Part shown: positions 1 through 11,600 of the stretch, in pieces
How positions within the stretch are numbered: position 1 is the stretch's first letter
Layout: every line of letters starts with the position of its first letter
Assembly: GCA_905221605.1 (NCBI GenBank)
Contig: CAJNDS010000001.1
Coordinates: 320,025-384,024 of the forward strand
Length of the DNA: 64,000 nt
Direction: 5' to 3'
DNA from: Symbiodinium natans
Taxonomy: Eukaryota > Sar > Dinophyceae > Suessiales > Symbiodiniaceae
The notes under the pieces: model-generated
Database searches by the model: none
The model's input: the letters and a program-made list of their open reading frames with translations, nothing else
What the model was told of the DNA's origin: nothing
Made by a program: the position numbers and the translations under genes

Positions 1-1
1 A

Positions 2-118
2 CTCGAGGGTGTCGGTCAGGACCCCCGATCGCCGCCAGCCTCTCCTCCACAAGCGCCGCAACCTTCTCCTCCACAAGCGCCGCCATCCTCGTCTTCACAA
101 GGGCCAGCAGCTGCGCAG
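2..118 (+). CDS. Proline-rich exon (5' end outside window)
   Basis: Open frame RSPPASPPQAPQPSPPQAPP then SSSSQGPAAAQ ending CAG|gtgaca. CCTCCACAAGCGCC is repeated in tandem. Product unknown; low-complexity linker. The opposite strand is also open here but gives only a Gly/Cys-rich shadow. Confidence 0.55.
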
Positions 119-248
119 GTGACAGCGAGTGGGGCAGGGCTGAGATCATTCGTGATGGCAAGTGCTAAATAGCGGCTGAAGGGAAAACATCGGCAGGAGG
201 ATGCAGTTGATTCAACTCCAACGGGTTTTGTGATTGCCACAACCTCTG

Positions 249-350
249 CCAGCCCAATACCCCTTAATTGAGCAATATGCCTTACATCATAAGAGAGGTC
301 CGAAGGTGATTTAAGGTATATTCCTGAATTAAGGGGATATATTGGGCTCT
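249..350. mobile_element. Family B element
   Basis: CAGCCCAATACCCCTTAATT ... TTAAGGGGATATATTGGGCT. Arms about 30 bp. Confidence 0.82.
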
Positions 351-360
351 TTGGGTACAG

Positions 361-506
361 CTACGGCTGGGCCAGCGCCTGCCCTGCTGTGGCAGCAGGC
401 AGACTCCTCCGGAACTGTGGACTACACTGCCTTGCCACACCGGCTGGACGCAAACTACCTGAAGTTCGACACCGATGCCGTGCGGCTTGTCAACAATCCA
501 CCCTAT
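361..506 (+). CDS. Putative exon, unknown product
   Basis: Follows a family B element ending at about 350. Frame includes GPAPALLWQQADSSGTVDYT and LDANYLKFDTDAVRLVNNPP. Possible GC donor (TAT|gcgtat). No family recognised. Confidence 0.6.
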
Positions 507-2104
507 GCGTATAGCTGTGTTTGCTTGACTTCGAAGCTGATGTTATACAAAGGTTGCGCCCAACCAACATTGATGTGGCCACGGTGTGGACGAAGCAGGA
601 GCCAGAACCCTAAACCTGAAAACCCTAAAAACCCCTAAACCCTAAACCGCCTTTGGTCTACGCTTTTTCACGTTCGCAAGGGGCCGGTCATCGAGTGTTT
701 GGGGCGGAAACCGTTTCCTCTTGCCGCTTGCTTATTGCCCATGGGCATAAAGTACCTTCATAGGGCTTGGTCCCTGGTTCCCTTTCTTGGTTGCTCTAAA
801 GATACGAGGCCGTATGAAGTTCATGATCCAGCTCTCGTGCCTGCTGTTTTGTGTCGCAGAGATGGCTCGCCAAACGCTCACTCCTATGCCCTTAACGTCT
901 GAGCCCTGTAGACGGCCGAAACCGCAAGCCTTATCATCCCAATCCTCACGGAACCCCACGCCATGAACAAAGCACGGCAATTGAAAACCCCAAGCCCCCA
1001 ACCCAAAAAGAACCAAGAAGTCTAAACCCCCAAACCCCAAAAAACTCGAAAACCAAGCTCCTCAACCCCAAAACCCCAAACCCGGCCCCAAACGCTAAAC
1101 CTCCACGTCCTGAGACCCCAAGCCTAAAACCGACAAAAACTCCAAAAGAAACAAGCCCCAAGAGCCCTAAACCCCAGACTGGGGTGGCTTTTGGGGACAT
1201 TGTATATTTCTTTGCTTGGGTAAAATAAGGGATGCTGCATAAAAGTATTTTTGAGATGGGTTACAGGCCAGCCCAGTAAAGCCCTCGAGCCCTTCAGTAA
1301 ACCCTAAGCCCTAAAAAACCCATAAACCCTACAAACCCTCTAAACCCTCCAAACCCTGTAAACCCTGTAAACCCTAACCCCTGAAGCGTGGCCTAACACC
1401 TCCAAAGCGCCAATGCCCTAAAACGCCGCACTCCCCCCCCCTGGAGCCCTGAGCCCCCTTTGGGCCTCCAAACCCCGGCTTCCTGACACTTCACACCCCA
1501 AGGTTCAGGGTTTAGGGGTTTAGGGTTTAGGGGTTATATACGGGTTTACAAGGGTTTATAAGGGTTTTTAGGATGTAGGGTTTAGGTTTTAGGGTTTAGG
1601 TTTAAGGGTGGGTTTAGGGTTTAGGGTTCAAACCCCAGTCCCCTCCCCCCCCCACCCTTTTCCCCCCCTCCTTCCCCCTTCCCCCCAAAGCCCCAAAACC
1701 CTAGCCCTAAACCCGGCTAGGCCGAAACCCTAAACTCCACTGCGCAGGAGCAGCCAGGACTGCTTGGCGAACCCCGGACTCGACAGTGGCTTGGCCTTGA
1801 GTGCTGAATTGTGCGCTTTAGGGTAGTTTAGGGTTTAGGTCTTGGGTTTAGACGGCTTTGGGTTTAGGCCTAGCCGTTTGGGGTTGAGGGTTTAGGTCTA
1901 GGGTCTAGGGTTTAGGGTTTCGGGTGCTTCGCGTTTAGGGCTTAGGGTTTAGAGTTTGTTATAGAGTTGAAGAACTGTAGCACTATGAGTCTGAGATTAT
2001 GAGCATCGAACCAAATCATGAGCCATTCCTCATAGATTATCGAAGGGCCTGAAGTTTAGATCCACTTACATACAGTCCTAAACCCAAAACCCTAAACCCT
2101 AAGA
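507..2104. other. No convincing gene; degenerate telomere-like DNA
   Basis: Contains C-rich CCCTAAA-like stretches at about 950-1180 and 1300-1380, G-rich ones at 1503-1630, and G/C homopolymers. A weak exon-like frame near 1748-1800 (SQDCLANPGLDSGLALS) cannot be supported further. Confidence 0.5.
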
Positions 2105-2209
2105 CACCCAAGCGCCTGAGTAAACCGCATGGCTCCGTGTCGTCACCCAGGCTTCGCGCAGCGGACCAGCGCGAAGAGACCAACAAGGCCGGATTCGAGA
2201 AACGAAATC
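2105..2209 (+). CDS. Putative exon, unknown product
   Basis: Open frame PKRLSKPHGSVSSPRLRAAD then QREETNKAGFEKRN between a CCCTAAA array and a TTTAGGG array. Basic, looks cytosolic. Confidence 0.55.
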
Positions 2210-2720
2210 GTTTAGGGTGTATATAGGGTTTAGGGTTTAGGGTTTAGGGTTTAGGACTTCTTGCTTTGGGATACAGACTTTTCTCTGGTTTTACACAAAA
2301 TCAAGCACCCAAGGCCAGGATCTACCATCGGGGGTCTAGGTGATAGATAGTTCAGGGTCTGAGCAGGCTTTCTGTAGCACCGAGCCTGCGATCATCCCGG
2401 CATGGACAGTGTCTCAAAACCAATCTAGCAGGAACACCGGCTGACTGCCTCGATTGTCTTGGCTTTGAGAGAATTGAGTTGATTCCACGCCTGTTCTTCT
2501 TGAAGCTGCAAATTCAAAGTGCGCTTTCACCATCCCCTATGTACATCATCAAACTCAGAAATGCCCGCAGATGTGCAGAGGTTTCACGACATACCACCAC
2601 CCCCACTCACCCCCTGGCCACGACGTGCCGTTATTCTCGTAGACTTTACCGAGCATAGTCAAGGGCCATCCTCGACAGCCTTAAAACCCCTTTAGACCCG
2701 GATGGTAGAATTCCCCAAAA
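2210..2720. other. Intron-like stretch without exon
   Basis: A short TTTAGGG array (2210-2255), then about 450 bases of mixed sequence in which no coding frame, inverted-repeat element or repeat was recognised. Confidence 0.5.
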
Positions 2721-2880
2721 CCCTAAAACTCAAAAACCCTAGCACCCCAAAAACCTTAAAGCCCAACAGCCCCAAAACACTAAAAACCCTAAAGCCCTAA
2801 AACACCCTAAGAAACCCTCAAGATCCAAAAGCATCCAGAAGCCACCCCAACCCCCCCCCCCCCTCCCCCCCCTGCACGAG

Positions 2881-2931
2881 GCTTTCGACCTTCTGGATGC
2901 GCTGAGCCGCTCCGGTGCTGAGGCGGCGCAG
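2881..2931 (+). CDS. Putative 17-codon exon
   Basis: AFDLLDALSRSGAEAAQ between a long C run ending cacgag and cag|ggtttag. Phase 0 at both ends; a TTTAGGG array follows directly. Unknown product. Confidence 0.6.
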
Positions 2932-3529
2932 GGTTTAGGGTTTAGGGTTTAGGGTTTAGGGTTTAAGAGGTTTAGGGTTTAGGGTTTAGGGTTTAAATGC
3001 GCAGGGTTTGCGGGCGGGCTGCTTGGCGACCCTAGAGCCTAAATGGGGGTTTCCGAAAATAGGCGGTACCCTTTTGGGGGTTCCGAAAATGAGATTGTAC
3101 TAGTTTGGTATGTATTGAGGGTACCACAGGGAAGTGACGTTTGTTCTTTTCAAAGGGTTAAGCATAGTTTGTCAAGTTCAGCTTCGAAATTCTGGTTGAA
3201 AGAATGACGATCAACATGTGACGGAGGTGAGGCCGCAACGGACCATAAGCCGGTTGAGGGCTCAAGCAACATGAGGAGGACACCCAATACATAAACATCA
3301 CTCAGCAAGATGGGTATTTCCCAAAATAGGGGTACCCCTTCTCTACCCCAAAAAGATGGAATCCCCTTAAAGGGATCCCAAGGAAAGGGTACCCTTATTT
3401 GCGGAAGCCCCCCAAGATAAATATGCTGTTGCTTCTCAACGCCAGAGATTGAATCGCGAAATGTGAGACCCTAAGCCCTGAACCCTGAACCCCAAACCCT
3501 AAACCCTAAACCCTAAACCCCGAAGGCCC

Positions 3530-3643
3530 TGGAGTCTTCCTTGCACATCCTCGTCGCTGTCCCCGTGCCGCACTGAAGTGATCCAATGTGCCGAAGTCGA
3601 AGCCGAACTTCCTCGAAGCGATCCTGAGCTCCCTAATAAACCT
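3530..3643 (+). CDS. Putative exon, unknown product
   Basis: Frame reads SLPCTSSSLSPCRTEVIQCA then EVEAELPRSDPELPNKP. A GC donor (CCT|gcgtag) is phase-compatible with the exon at 3799. The intron holds a family D element. Confidence 0.65.
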
Positions 3644-3786
3644 GCGTAGCTGAATGAGTACACTTTACACTTTTTGGGATACTATAATCCCTTCTAGAAC
3701 TGAAAGCATAACCTCTTTTTTTTTGGGGGGAAGGGGGGGGGGGAGGAGGGAGGAGGGCTTTATGAACTCAGCAGCTGACTAAGTAA
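3644..3786. mobile_element. Family D element
   Basis: GTAGCTGAATGAGTACAC ... ATGAACTCAGCAGCTGACTAAG. Second copy at 8362-8460 shares both ends. Confidence 0.8.
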
Positions 3787-3798
3787 ATGTTTCCGAAG

Positions 3799-3905
3799 CT
3801 TGAAGCTGCTTCATCCGAGGCCACGCACTGCTTCGATGAGACCATCCTCAACACCTTGGTGCAGCAGCCTCTTGGGCTCATGACCGTCACCGTTTTGCAC
3901 AGAGG
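3799..3905 (+). CDS. Putative exon, unknown product
   Basis: LEAASSEATHCFDETILNTL then VQQPLGLMTVTVLHRG. Ends GG|gtttag, phase 2, next to the all-telomeric intron at 3906. Confidence 0.72.
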
Positions 3906-3952
3906 GTTTAGGGTTTAGGGTTTATTTAGGGTTTAGGGTTTAGGGTTTAGAG
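3906..3952 (+). repeat. 47-nt intron made only of telomeric repeats
   Basis: GT...AG intron consisting of TTTAGGG units (one unit deviates, ttta/ttta). Removing it joins the flanking frames in phase 2 to give LHRG-QPASVV. The GT comes from GGGTTTA and the AG from TTTAGAG. Confidence 0.75.
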
Positions 3953-4058
3953 GCAGCCTGCTTCTGTAGTCCAGCTACTGAGGAACAGAAACCCCGTCGA
4001 GAAGATGGAGCGCTGCTTGGTCCGGGTTCGGGAGCATGAGTCGAATCCCACCCAGCAA
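3953..4058 (+). CDS. Putative exon, unknown product
   Basis: QPASVVQLLRNRNPVEKMER then CLVRVREHESNPTQQ. Donor GT (CAA|gttt) or GC two codons earlier. Helical, charged. Confidence 0.7.
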
Positions 4059-4117
4059 GTTTGGTAAAACCCTAAATCCTCAACCCTAAACCCTAAACCC
4101 TATACCCTGTGAAATAG

Positions 4118-4308
4118 CCATATGCGATCTTCCACGCCTGGAACAGCTGTGACACCAGACTTTGGCGACCAAGGCTCCATGCTCATCATGGCATCCACTC
4201 TCCACCAGGCACCGCTCTTGCAACTCGTGAACCCCGCAGAGGCAGACCGCGTGCGCCACTCGGCTGGTTCCTTGCGGCAGGTTCTGGGGCAGCTCAGGCT
4301 TCGGCAAT
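4118..4308 (+). CDS. Putative exon, unknown product
   Basis: After aaatag: SSTPGTAVTPDFGDQGSMLI, MASTLHQAPLLQLVNPAEAD and RVRHSAGSLRQVLGQLRLRQ. 60 codons open. No family recognised. Confidence 0.65.
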
Positions 4309-4544
4309 CGTATTCATAATTGCTAGAAAGAGTGTTGGTTTTTGTCATACTGTTAACATGACTGAAGAACACTTTTGATGTTATAAATCGTATTCTCATT
4401 TTTGGGGTGAATGTCCAGCTTCGCTGAGTCCATTTCAGTTTTCCACAGGCACCGGGTCAGGGTTCTTTGTGAAGCAACCGACCCCGCAAACCCCAAGTTT
4501 TCGCATTTGTGGGTCCCGAAGCTCTTCCCATAAACCCTAAACTT

Positions 4545-4648
4545 GGGATGTTCCCCCTTACACTAGAACAGTCCTTGGTAGGGATAACAGTAACCTCCTA
4601 CTATAATCCCTATGATTTTAAGGACTGTTCGTATAAGGGGGAACATCC
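4545..4648. mobile_element. Family A inverted-repeat element
   Basis: GGGATGTTCCCCCTTACAC ... AAGGACTGTTCGTATAAGGG GGAACATCC. Terminal arms about 35 bp. Confidence 0.9.
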
Positions 4649-4662
4649 AGCCCCTAACCCCC

Positions 4663-4726
4663 ATGCCTACGCACCAGCTCCAAGGAGCCCTGATGCCGAG
4701 CGTCGTTGCTGGGCTCACCGAGTCAA
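4663..4726 (+). CDS. Putative exon after a family A element
   Basis: MPTQLQGALMPSVVAGLTES with a consensus-like GT donor (TCAA|gtaaga). A second frame is also open. Unknown product. Confidence 0.5.
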
Positions 4727-4759
4727 GTAAGAAGCTGGCCTAAGGCCCTTGAACTCTAA

Positions 4760-4935
4760 GGGTCTGTAGGGTTTGCAGGGTTTAAGAGTAGGGTTGGTAG
4801 GGTTTTAGAGTAGGGTTTGTAGGGTTTATAGTACTTGTAGGGTTTGTAGGGTTTATAGGGTGTGTAGGGTCTGTAGGGTTTGTCGGGTTTGCAGGGTGTA
4901 GGGTTTGCAGGGCCGGGTTTGTAGGGTTTAGGCTC
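4760..4935. repeat. Degenerate array of TAGGGTTTG-like units
   Basis: Units of 8-10 bases such as GTAGGGTTT and GCAGGGTTT repeated about 15 times; a diverged relative of the telomeric heptamer. Confidence 0.8.
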
Positions 4936-4987
4936 CTGTAACCTGTTAGATGACAGTGGCTGGGGCCCATGCTTCTTGTGCCCAACA

Positions 4988-5059
4988 GAGGGCCCAACCC
5001 GTGCTGCTGAACGCTTCAGGGACCTCACATCGCGCAGCGTGTCACGCTGCGCAGACCTG
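4988..5059 (+). CDS. Putative exon, unknown product
   Basis: After caacag: GPTRAAERFRDLTSRSVSRC then ADL, GC donor (CTG|gcgtga). May belong to the channel N-terminus. Confidence 0.5.
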
Positions 5060-5172
5060 GCGTGACCAGCCACGGGGCGGAGCAGTGTACAGTCAAGGTC
5101 AGCTCGCATGCGATGGAAATGAAGCACTCGTGAGTGATGTTCAACATGACCGGGGTCCGAAAGCCTCCTGAT

Positions 5173-5319
5173 GCCGGGATCGTTTTACATCGAGATGTGC
5201 ACATTCGCCCGAGAGCTGCCCTTGCAAAGAGCTCCTCTGCGGACGTCCGGACAAAACACCGCGATGTGTTGCTTCGGCTGTTTGATGTGAACGGGCAGTT
5301 TTTGTCACTCATTCCCAGG
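5173..5319 (+). CDS. Putative exon, unknown product
   Basis: GIVLHRDVHIRPRAALAKSS then SADVRTKHRDVLLRLFDVNG and QFLSLIPR. Lies 350 bases before the pre-S1 exon, so it is a candidate channel N-terminal exon. Confidence 0.55.
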
Positions 5320-5661
5320 GGATTGATAGGTCTTTTGCCTTCGGTAGCTCTCCTGTGTGGTCTGTCTCCTGATCTTCATCGAGGTACGCCTGCCTAAATC
5401 TCTAAATTCTCTACGTGTCCCTCGGCTCGCCGGTTCGCCGCCCCCACCTGCCCTTCCAATGGTTATGGTGTGGTTGAGGGCTTTGCGTTTTGATGGCGGG
5501 TTTAGGGTTGCGGTCTTCCCCTCCCCCGACCTGGTGGATGCCGTTTAGGAACCCCTAAACCCTAAACCCCTGAACCCTAGACCCTATTGTAAACCCTAAA
5601 CCCTAAACCCTAACCCTAAACCCTAAACCCTAAGCCCTGAACCCCCCATGACACTCACAGG

Positions 5662-5694
5662 AGGCTGCTGGACCATCCGGAGAGCAGCAATGCA
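5662..5694 (+). CDS. Channel exon before S1
   Basis: After cactcacag|G, reads RLLDHPESSNA, like the segment that precedes S1 in protist Kv channels. GC donors within gcagcagca. Other frames are also open, so the call rests on its position. Confidence 0.6.
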
Positions 5695-8600
5695 GCAGCA
5701 TGGCGACAAACCAGTCTTGCACACCTCCGATGCCCTTATCCTTCCTGAATCAACGAACCCTAAACCCTAAACCCTAATCCTAAACCCTAAACCATGGCAA
5801 TATCGCCGCAAGCATTGTCATGCTTGCATCGAGAGGGGTTTTTGCAGGGGCTTTAGGGTTTAGGGTTTCGGGTTTAGAGTGTAGGGTTTAGGTTTCAGAG
5901 ACATTTGGGGTTCAGGGTGGCGTTCCGAAGCCTCTTTTCCGAGGCCTCTGTCATGCAGACGCTGATCATGTGCTTAATCATCATCTCCACGATTCTTGCG
6001 GCCCGCGCCCTATCTCGCAGCAGAATGAGTCAGGGTTTAGTTGAAAGGTTTTAGGGCTTGCAGCCCTGAATGTGATCGACAGGCAATATACTCTGAACAG
6101 GAAAACGCCTGACGAGAGGATTTGAGAACTCGTAGGGAGAGAGCAGCTGTGCATGGTGTGGAAAGCGATGACGTTCCTGGTACAAGGGCCATGTTTGATA
6201 AAGCTGGCCTGCGATAATGTGAAGTACGAAAAGCGATAAGGCTGCAGAACGTCAGACTCGGAGTTCAGAATCCAGCCGGATCATGGAAACCTCAGTTCCA
6301 GTACTAAGCCAGTACTGAGAATCAACGAAAATTCAGCCGGGATCATGAAAACCTCGACTCCAGTACTAAGACAGTACTGAAAGTCAACGACAGTCCAGCT
6401 GGGATCATGAAAACCTCGATTCCAGTACTAAGCCAGTACTGAAAATCAACGACAATCCAGCCGGGATCATGAAAGCCTCGATTCCAGTACTAAGCCAGTA
6501 CTGAAAATCAACGACAATCCAGCCGGGATCATGAAAACCTCGATTCCAGTACTCAGCCAGTGCTGAAAATCAACGACAGTCCAGCTGGGATCATGAAAAC
6601 CTCGATTCCAGTACTAAGCCAGTATTGAAAATCAAGGAAAATCCAGCCGGGATCATCAAAACCTCGATTCCAGTACTAAGCCAGTACTCAAAATCAAGGA
6701 AAATCCAGCCGGGATCATCAAAACCTCGATTTCAGTACTAAGCTAGTACTGAAAATCAACGACAATCCAGCCGGGATCATGAAATGCTGGCCTGCGATAA
6801 CGTGAAATACCACAAGCGATAACAACAGCTGCAAAGCCGCGGCAGCAGCTTTGAATTTTGCCGCTCGCTCATGTGTTCCACCTATCTTAAATAGTGCTTG
6901 CGCATTCCAGTCGCAAGGAGTTACCCTAAACCCCAAAGCCCTAAACCCCAAATCCTGTAATCTTCGCGGTGGGTACTTGACCCTAGACCCATAATTACCC
7001 CAAGCCCGAAACCCAAAACCCTAAGCCCTAAGCCCTAAGCCCTACAGCCTAAACTCTAAACCCTAAACCCTAAACCCTAAACCCTAAACCCTATCACCAG
7101 CAGGTCTTGGAGACGGTGCCGAGCCTCTACCAGGCAGGGCATCCCCGGGTTCGGGGTGTAGGGGTTTGGGGGTTTAGGGTTTAGGGTTTAGGGTTTAGGG
7201 GTTAGGGTTTAGGGTTTAGGGTTTAGGGTTTAGGGTTTAGGGTTTAGGGGTTAGGGGTTTAGGGGTTTAGGGGTTAGGGGTTTAGGGTTTAGGGTTTGGG
7301 GGGTTAGGGGTTTAGGGGTTTAAGGTTTAGGGTTTTAGGTTTTGGGTTTAGGGGTTTAAGGGTTTAGGGTTGAGGGCTTAACCCTTAACCCTGAACCTAA
7401 AACCTCCAGAACCTGATTCTTATTCCCCACAGCTCCTACATATATACAGTCCTTGTAGGGGTTTCGGGTTTTCGTGATTCAGGGTCCAGGGGCCAGGGCT
7501 TACGGGTTGGGGCCATCAGGGTTTAGGGGTTAGGGTGTCGTAGGGTTCAGGACTGAGGGGTTCATAAGAAAAGTCTCTGCAGGAAGCCGGAGGAAGAAGC
7601 AGCGTGCCTTCAAGTGAAGTGCTGCTTGTGTTTGTGGGGATCCCCAAACCCCTAAGTAGTCTTCAGCCAATGCCTCAGCCAGATACCAACAGTAGTAGTG
7701 CTGAAAACACACAAAAAACGATGCTGATCAACAAATCTAATGATAGCAAGTGGCCTTGGATCAGGCGCACATCGAGAGCTTTAAGTTGTCGGAGAAGGCA
7801 GGAGACGGATTAGGTTTTATGGCGGATGCCTAAACCCCCTCCAATCACTGTCAAGATGCTACCTTGGGATGTTCCACTTCTACTAACAGTCCTTAATGGG
7901 GATTATAAGGGCTGTTCGTATAAGGGGGGAACATCTCAAACCGCACCTTTAAAGCACCCCTTTCAGAATTAAAGGTGTCCCAGGCCCCTATAGCATGAAG
8001 GGGACCTGCCGGCTTCGGGTAAGGCTTCACTGATCAGGGGACACGCGGCATGCATCTGCCACTTGGAGGTGTTTACCATCATTTTCACTGCAGAAGTGCT
8101 GCTTCGCGCCACGCCCTGAGCTCTGCTCGCTTCCGCCTTACAGCATTCTCTTTAGATTTACCTGCTACATGAAGGTTTACGAAGATAGGGGAGCTTTAAG
8201 ATAGACTAGGATTCCCTGATGATAAGGACCCCAGTAAGGTACCCAAAAACTTCGGAAACCCTCAGATCTTGAAAAGTCACCGTACGTCCTTTCCTCATGG
8301 CTGATCCCAGGCAATGTCAACAGAAAGCTGCAGGCCGGATTTGCATTGCCAGGACGCATACTTAGTAGCTGAGTGAGCACACTTTTGGGATACTATAATC
8401 CCCTATAGAACTAAAAGTGTACATTTTTGGGGGGGGCTTGTGAACTCAGCAACTAAGTAGAAATCGCGTGTGATTGGTGCCAGATGAACCTGCAGCTCAT
8501 GGCATCGCACGCATGCACGATATGACCGTGTGACACCTCAGGTTCTGTTTCGTTACTACAGGGGTCGGAATAATTACACATAATTACTAATGGTATTCCC

Positions 8601-11600
8601 TTATGGCCCCTTGTAATTATGCTATCACTTCTGGGACTGGGTTTCTCACACCAGGAGCAAGGGGGGGGGGGGGAGTATTGACACAGCGTGAGAGTGTTGA
8701 CACGTTTTGGAGGCGCTACATCTGCACGGTGTCGAACCAGATCGATATCTTGGCGACATCGTCGGAAGCCCGGTTGCTGGGTGTTGCTTCCCCCCTATTG
8801 AGAAAGCCAGTCGTGGTCTTGGCTGTTCATGTAGACCTATGTGGCTACATGAATCGCACCGCCAAACGCATGCCTTGCAACTTAGGCGTTTTGGGTTTAG
8901 GGTTTAGGGTCATGTGTTTTTGCCTTGTTCAATCAATGGCAGAGGGGACGCAGTTTTTGGTGTTGGGCACAATGCACGGACACAACTGCAAGACATCCTG
9001 GGAAGCTCGTGGAGCGATCTAGCTTCGCGAGGGACAGGCGACGACCCGAACATTGCAGTGAAGCCGATCGTGTTGCATTGCCGTTGTCAAAAAAGGACTT
9101 GTGCTCCTTGACTGAAATGCACTTTTGCTGTCTTGAACACGCATCTTGAAACCTGAATGACAGCCTCTTAAGAACAGGAATCGTGGACCGACACGACAAG
9201 TTTGGTCCCCGATTCTTGTCCTCCAGTTCCGTTTCCTTCCTCTCATCGGCCCGTGCCCAGGCCTTGGTACGCAGAGAAGATCCTCCTGGCCAACATGCCA
9301 GCAGGCTTCCAAAGCCCAATCCCCTAAACCCTAAACACCCCAGAATCCGGAGCGCTTGAATGGGGGTCGGGTTTGATGGGGTAACCTGTTGCTTGTATAT
9401 GTAAGCCTATTTCGAGTAAAAGGTCAACCTTTTTGGGGCTAGGCACGACCCTTGAAATGCAAGATGCCCCGCGCCGAAGGCGGAACGACATGTAGAAGGG
9501 TGGTTTTAAAAAAAGTTAGTGTTTGGTATATCAACCTTTCAACCCTTCTCCACTCCCGCACCTCCCTCCCCCCCCCATCTTTAGGCTTCATCATCCCTAA
9601 AGAACCTTAACTATTGGAGGGAACCTAGTAGGGGTTTAGGGTTTAGGGTTTAGGGCTTAGGGTTTAGGGTTTAGGGTTTAGGGTTTAGGGTTTAGGGTTT
9701 AGGGTTTAGGGTTTAGGGGGGGTAGTAGTAGGGGAACCATGACATGAAGGTCAGGACCACGAGCACCTGGAGAAGATGGCGGGCTCTTTGCGGACTCTGC
9801 GCATGGTGCGCTTGGCGCGCATGGCGGCGACCTCAGCAGGCTAGGACTATTCTTTGCTTAAGAACCCCTAAAACGTATAAAGAGTAATCCCTGTGTTACC
9901 CGGTTAGGGAAGAATATATTTTCATTTTTTGCGGGGTTCTCAAGCAAATTGTAGGTGAGTCGTGCCTCTGCATCTCCAAGGATTGTAGGGGGCTGGGGTG
10001 GGGGGGGGGGGGATGAGGGATGTATTCGATTACTTCTTACATTTCTAATATGCTACTCCCATATTAGCATCCGTTTTTTATACCCACGACACTATATTAT
10101 ATTACAGCATACGGAGTTTGTGGAATTTGGCGGCGCAAGGCCTCAGGCGCTTTCAGGGTTTTGGGGTATTCTTGAGCCTCGGTCCGAAGGAGTTTAAGGT
10201 ATAGGCGGTATAGGGTTTAGGGTTTAGGGTGTAGGGTTTAGGGTTTAGGGTTGAGGCATTTGGGCATTGGGGGCCGAGCAAGAATTTCAGAACACTACTG
10301 CCTAAACTCCCTAGGCTCCACAAGTGTCCGTAGGCCCTAAATGCTATCAGGGTCAGCTTAGCTTCAGGGCACCCCACCCCCTCCACCCCCTTTGCCTGAG
10401 GTCAGACTTGTGCGAGTCCTGCGAATTGCCAAGTTTGCGCGCCACTCCGAGGCACCCTTAGGCTTAAGGTAGCTGTCGACAGCTTTGAGGGATCGCCAGA
10501 AGTGGCGATGCCCAGCTATAAATGGGGGTTTCCGAAATTCATTGGGGCCCTTATTATAAGTGCATCCTACTATTTGGGGATTCTATTAGGGGCCCTTACT
10601 TTCATAAACCCCCAAATCAATGTAATGAGACGGTGTGACGCCTAAGGCCTGCAGTACAAGGGAGGAAAGCGGCGGTGTCATGCTCAGCGCTGATGATGGT
10701 TTAGGGTTTAGGGTTTAGGGTTTAGGGTTTAGGGTTTAGGGTTTAGGGTTTAGGGTTTAGGGTTTAGGGTTTAGGGTTTAGGGTTTAGGGTTTAGGGTTA
10801 CTGCATGAATACCTCTAGTGTCGACCCGAGCCTCATCCTAGTGACGGGGTTGGGGTTTTGGGCTTTGGGGCCCCGTTCAACCTTATAGGTCTGAAGGACC
10901 CTGATCTCAGATCCTCCTGACATCTCGCACTTGAAACCCTAAACCCTAAGCCCGAAGCCCGAAGCCCGAAACCCTAAACCCTAAACCCTAAACCCTAAAC
11001 CCTAAAGCCTAAACTCTAAACCCTAAACCATGCCTGCCAATGCAGGTGCTCAGTGTGGTTGTGGAGAGCCTGGCGGAGTCCATTACGGGCATTTGGGTCC
11101 TTGTCGCCTTTGCCAGGGGCCTACTATCCTCTCAGGGGGTTTAGGGTTTCGGATTTAGGGTTTAGGGTTAGGGTTTAGGGTTTAGGGTTTAGGGTTAGGG
11201 TAGCCCAGTGGTACCCTTTTCCTTTTATTGGTTCAAGGTTCCTTTTCAAGTAACCAACCCCAAAAAAGGTGCCCTTGTTATGATATGGTTACTGGGCTAC
11301 CAAGACTATCCCCTCAAAGGTCGAAATATTTCGAAGAGTCCTCCGATGTCTACCCTTAGGGTCCCTATATAAGAAGTATACTATAATCCCCACCCCCCCC
11401 CCCCCCCCCCGCCCCCCCAACCCTGTTCTACTTGTTAAGGCCCCCTATACTAGATGCCAGGCCAAGAGCAGGGCTGCGAGTGAAGCTAGGCTCCGGTTTG
11501 GTCTTGGCGTGCCGACGGTTTCACGTGCAATCGTGCCCCTGGCATGGGCGGCATGTTTCGGTTTAGTGTCTGGCTCTTGTGTCAGAATGTCCTGCAGGTC

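Noticed and set aside
4756-5127. Minus-strand frame with Asn-Pro-Thr/Tyr-Lys-Pro-Tyr repeats
   Set aside because: Simply the translated telomere-like repeat.
6198-6832. CRISPR array
   Set aside because: The 62-bp units are tandem without unique spacers and lie in a eukaryotic intron.
8933-9319. 128-codon minus-strand frame
   Set aside because: Overlaps the channel gene interval; + frames are equally open and no start or splice evidence favours it.
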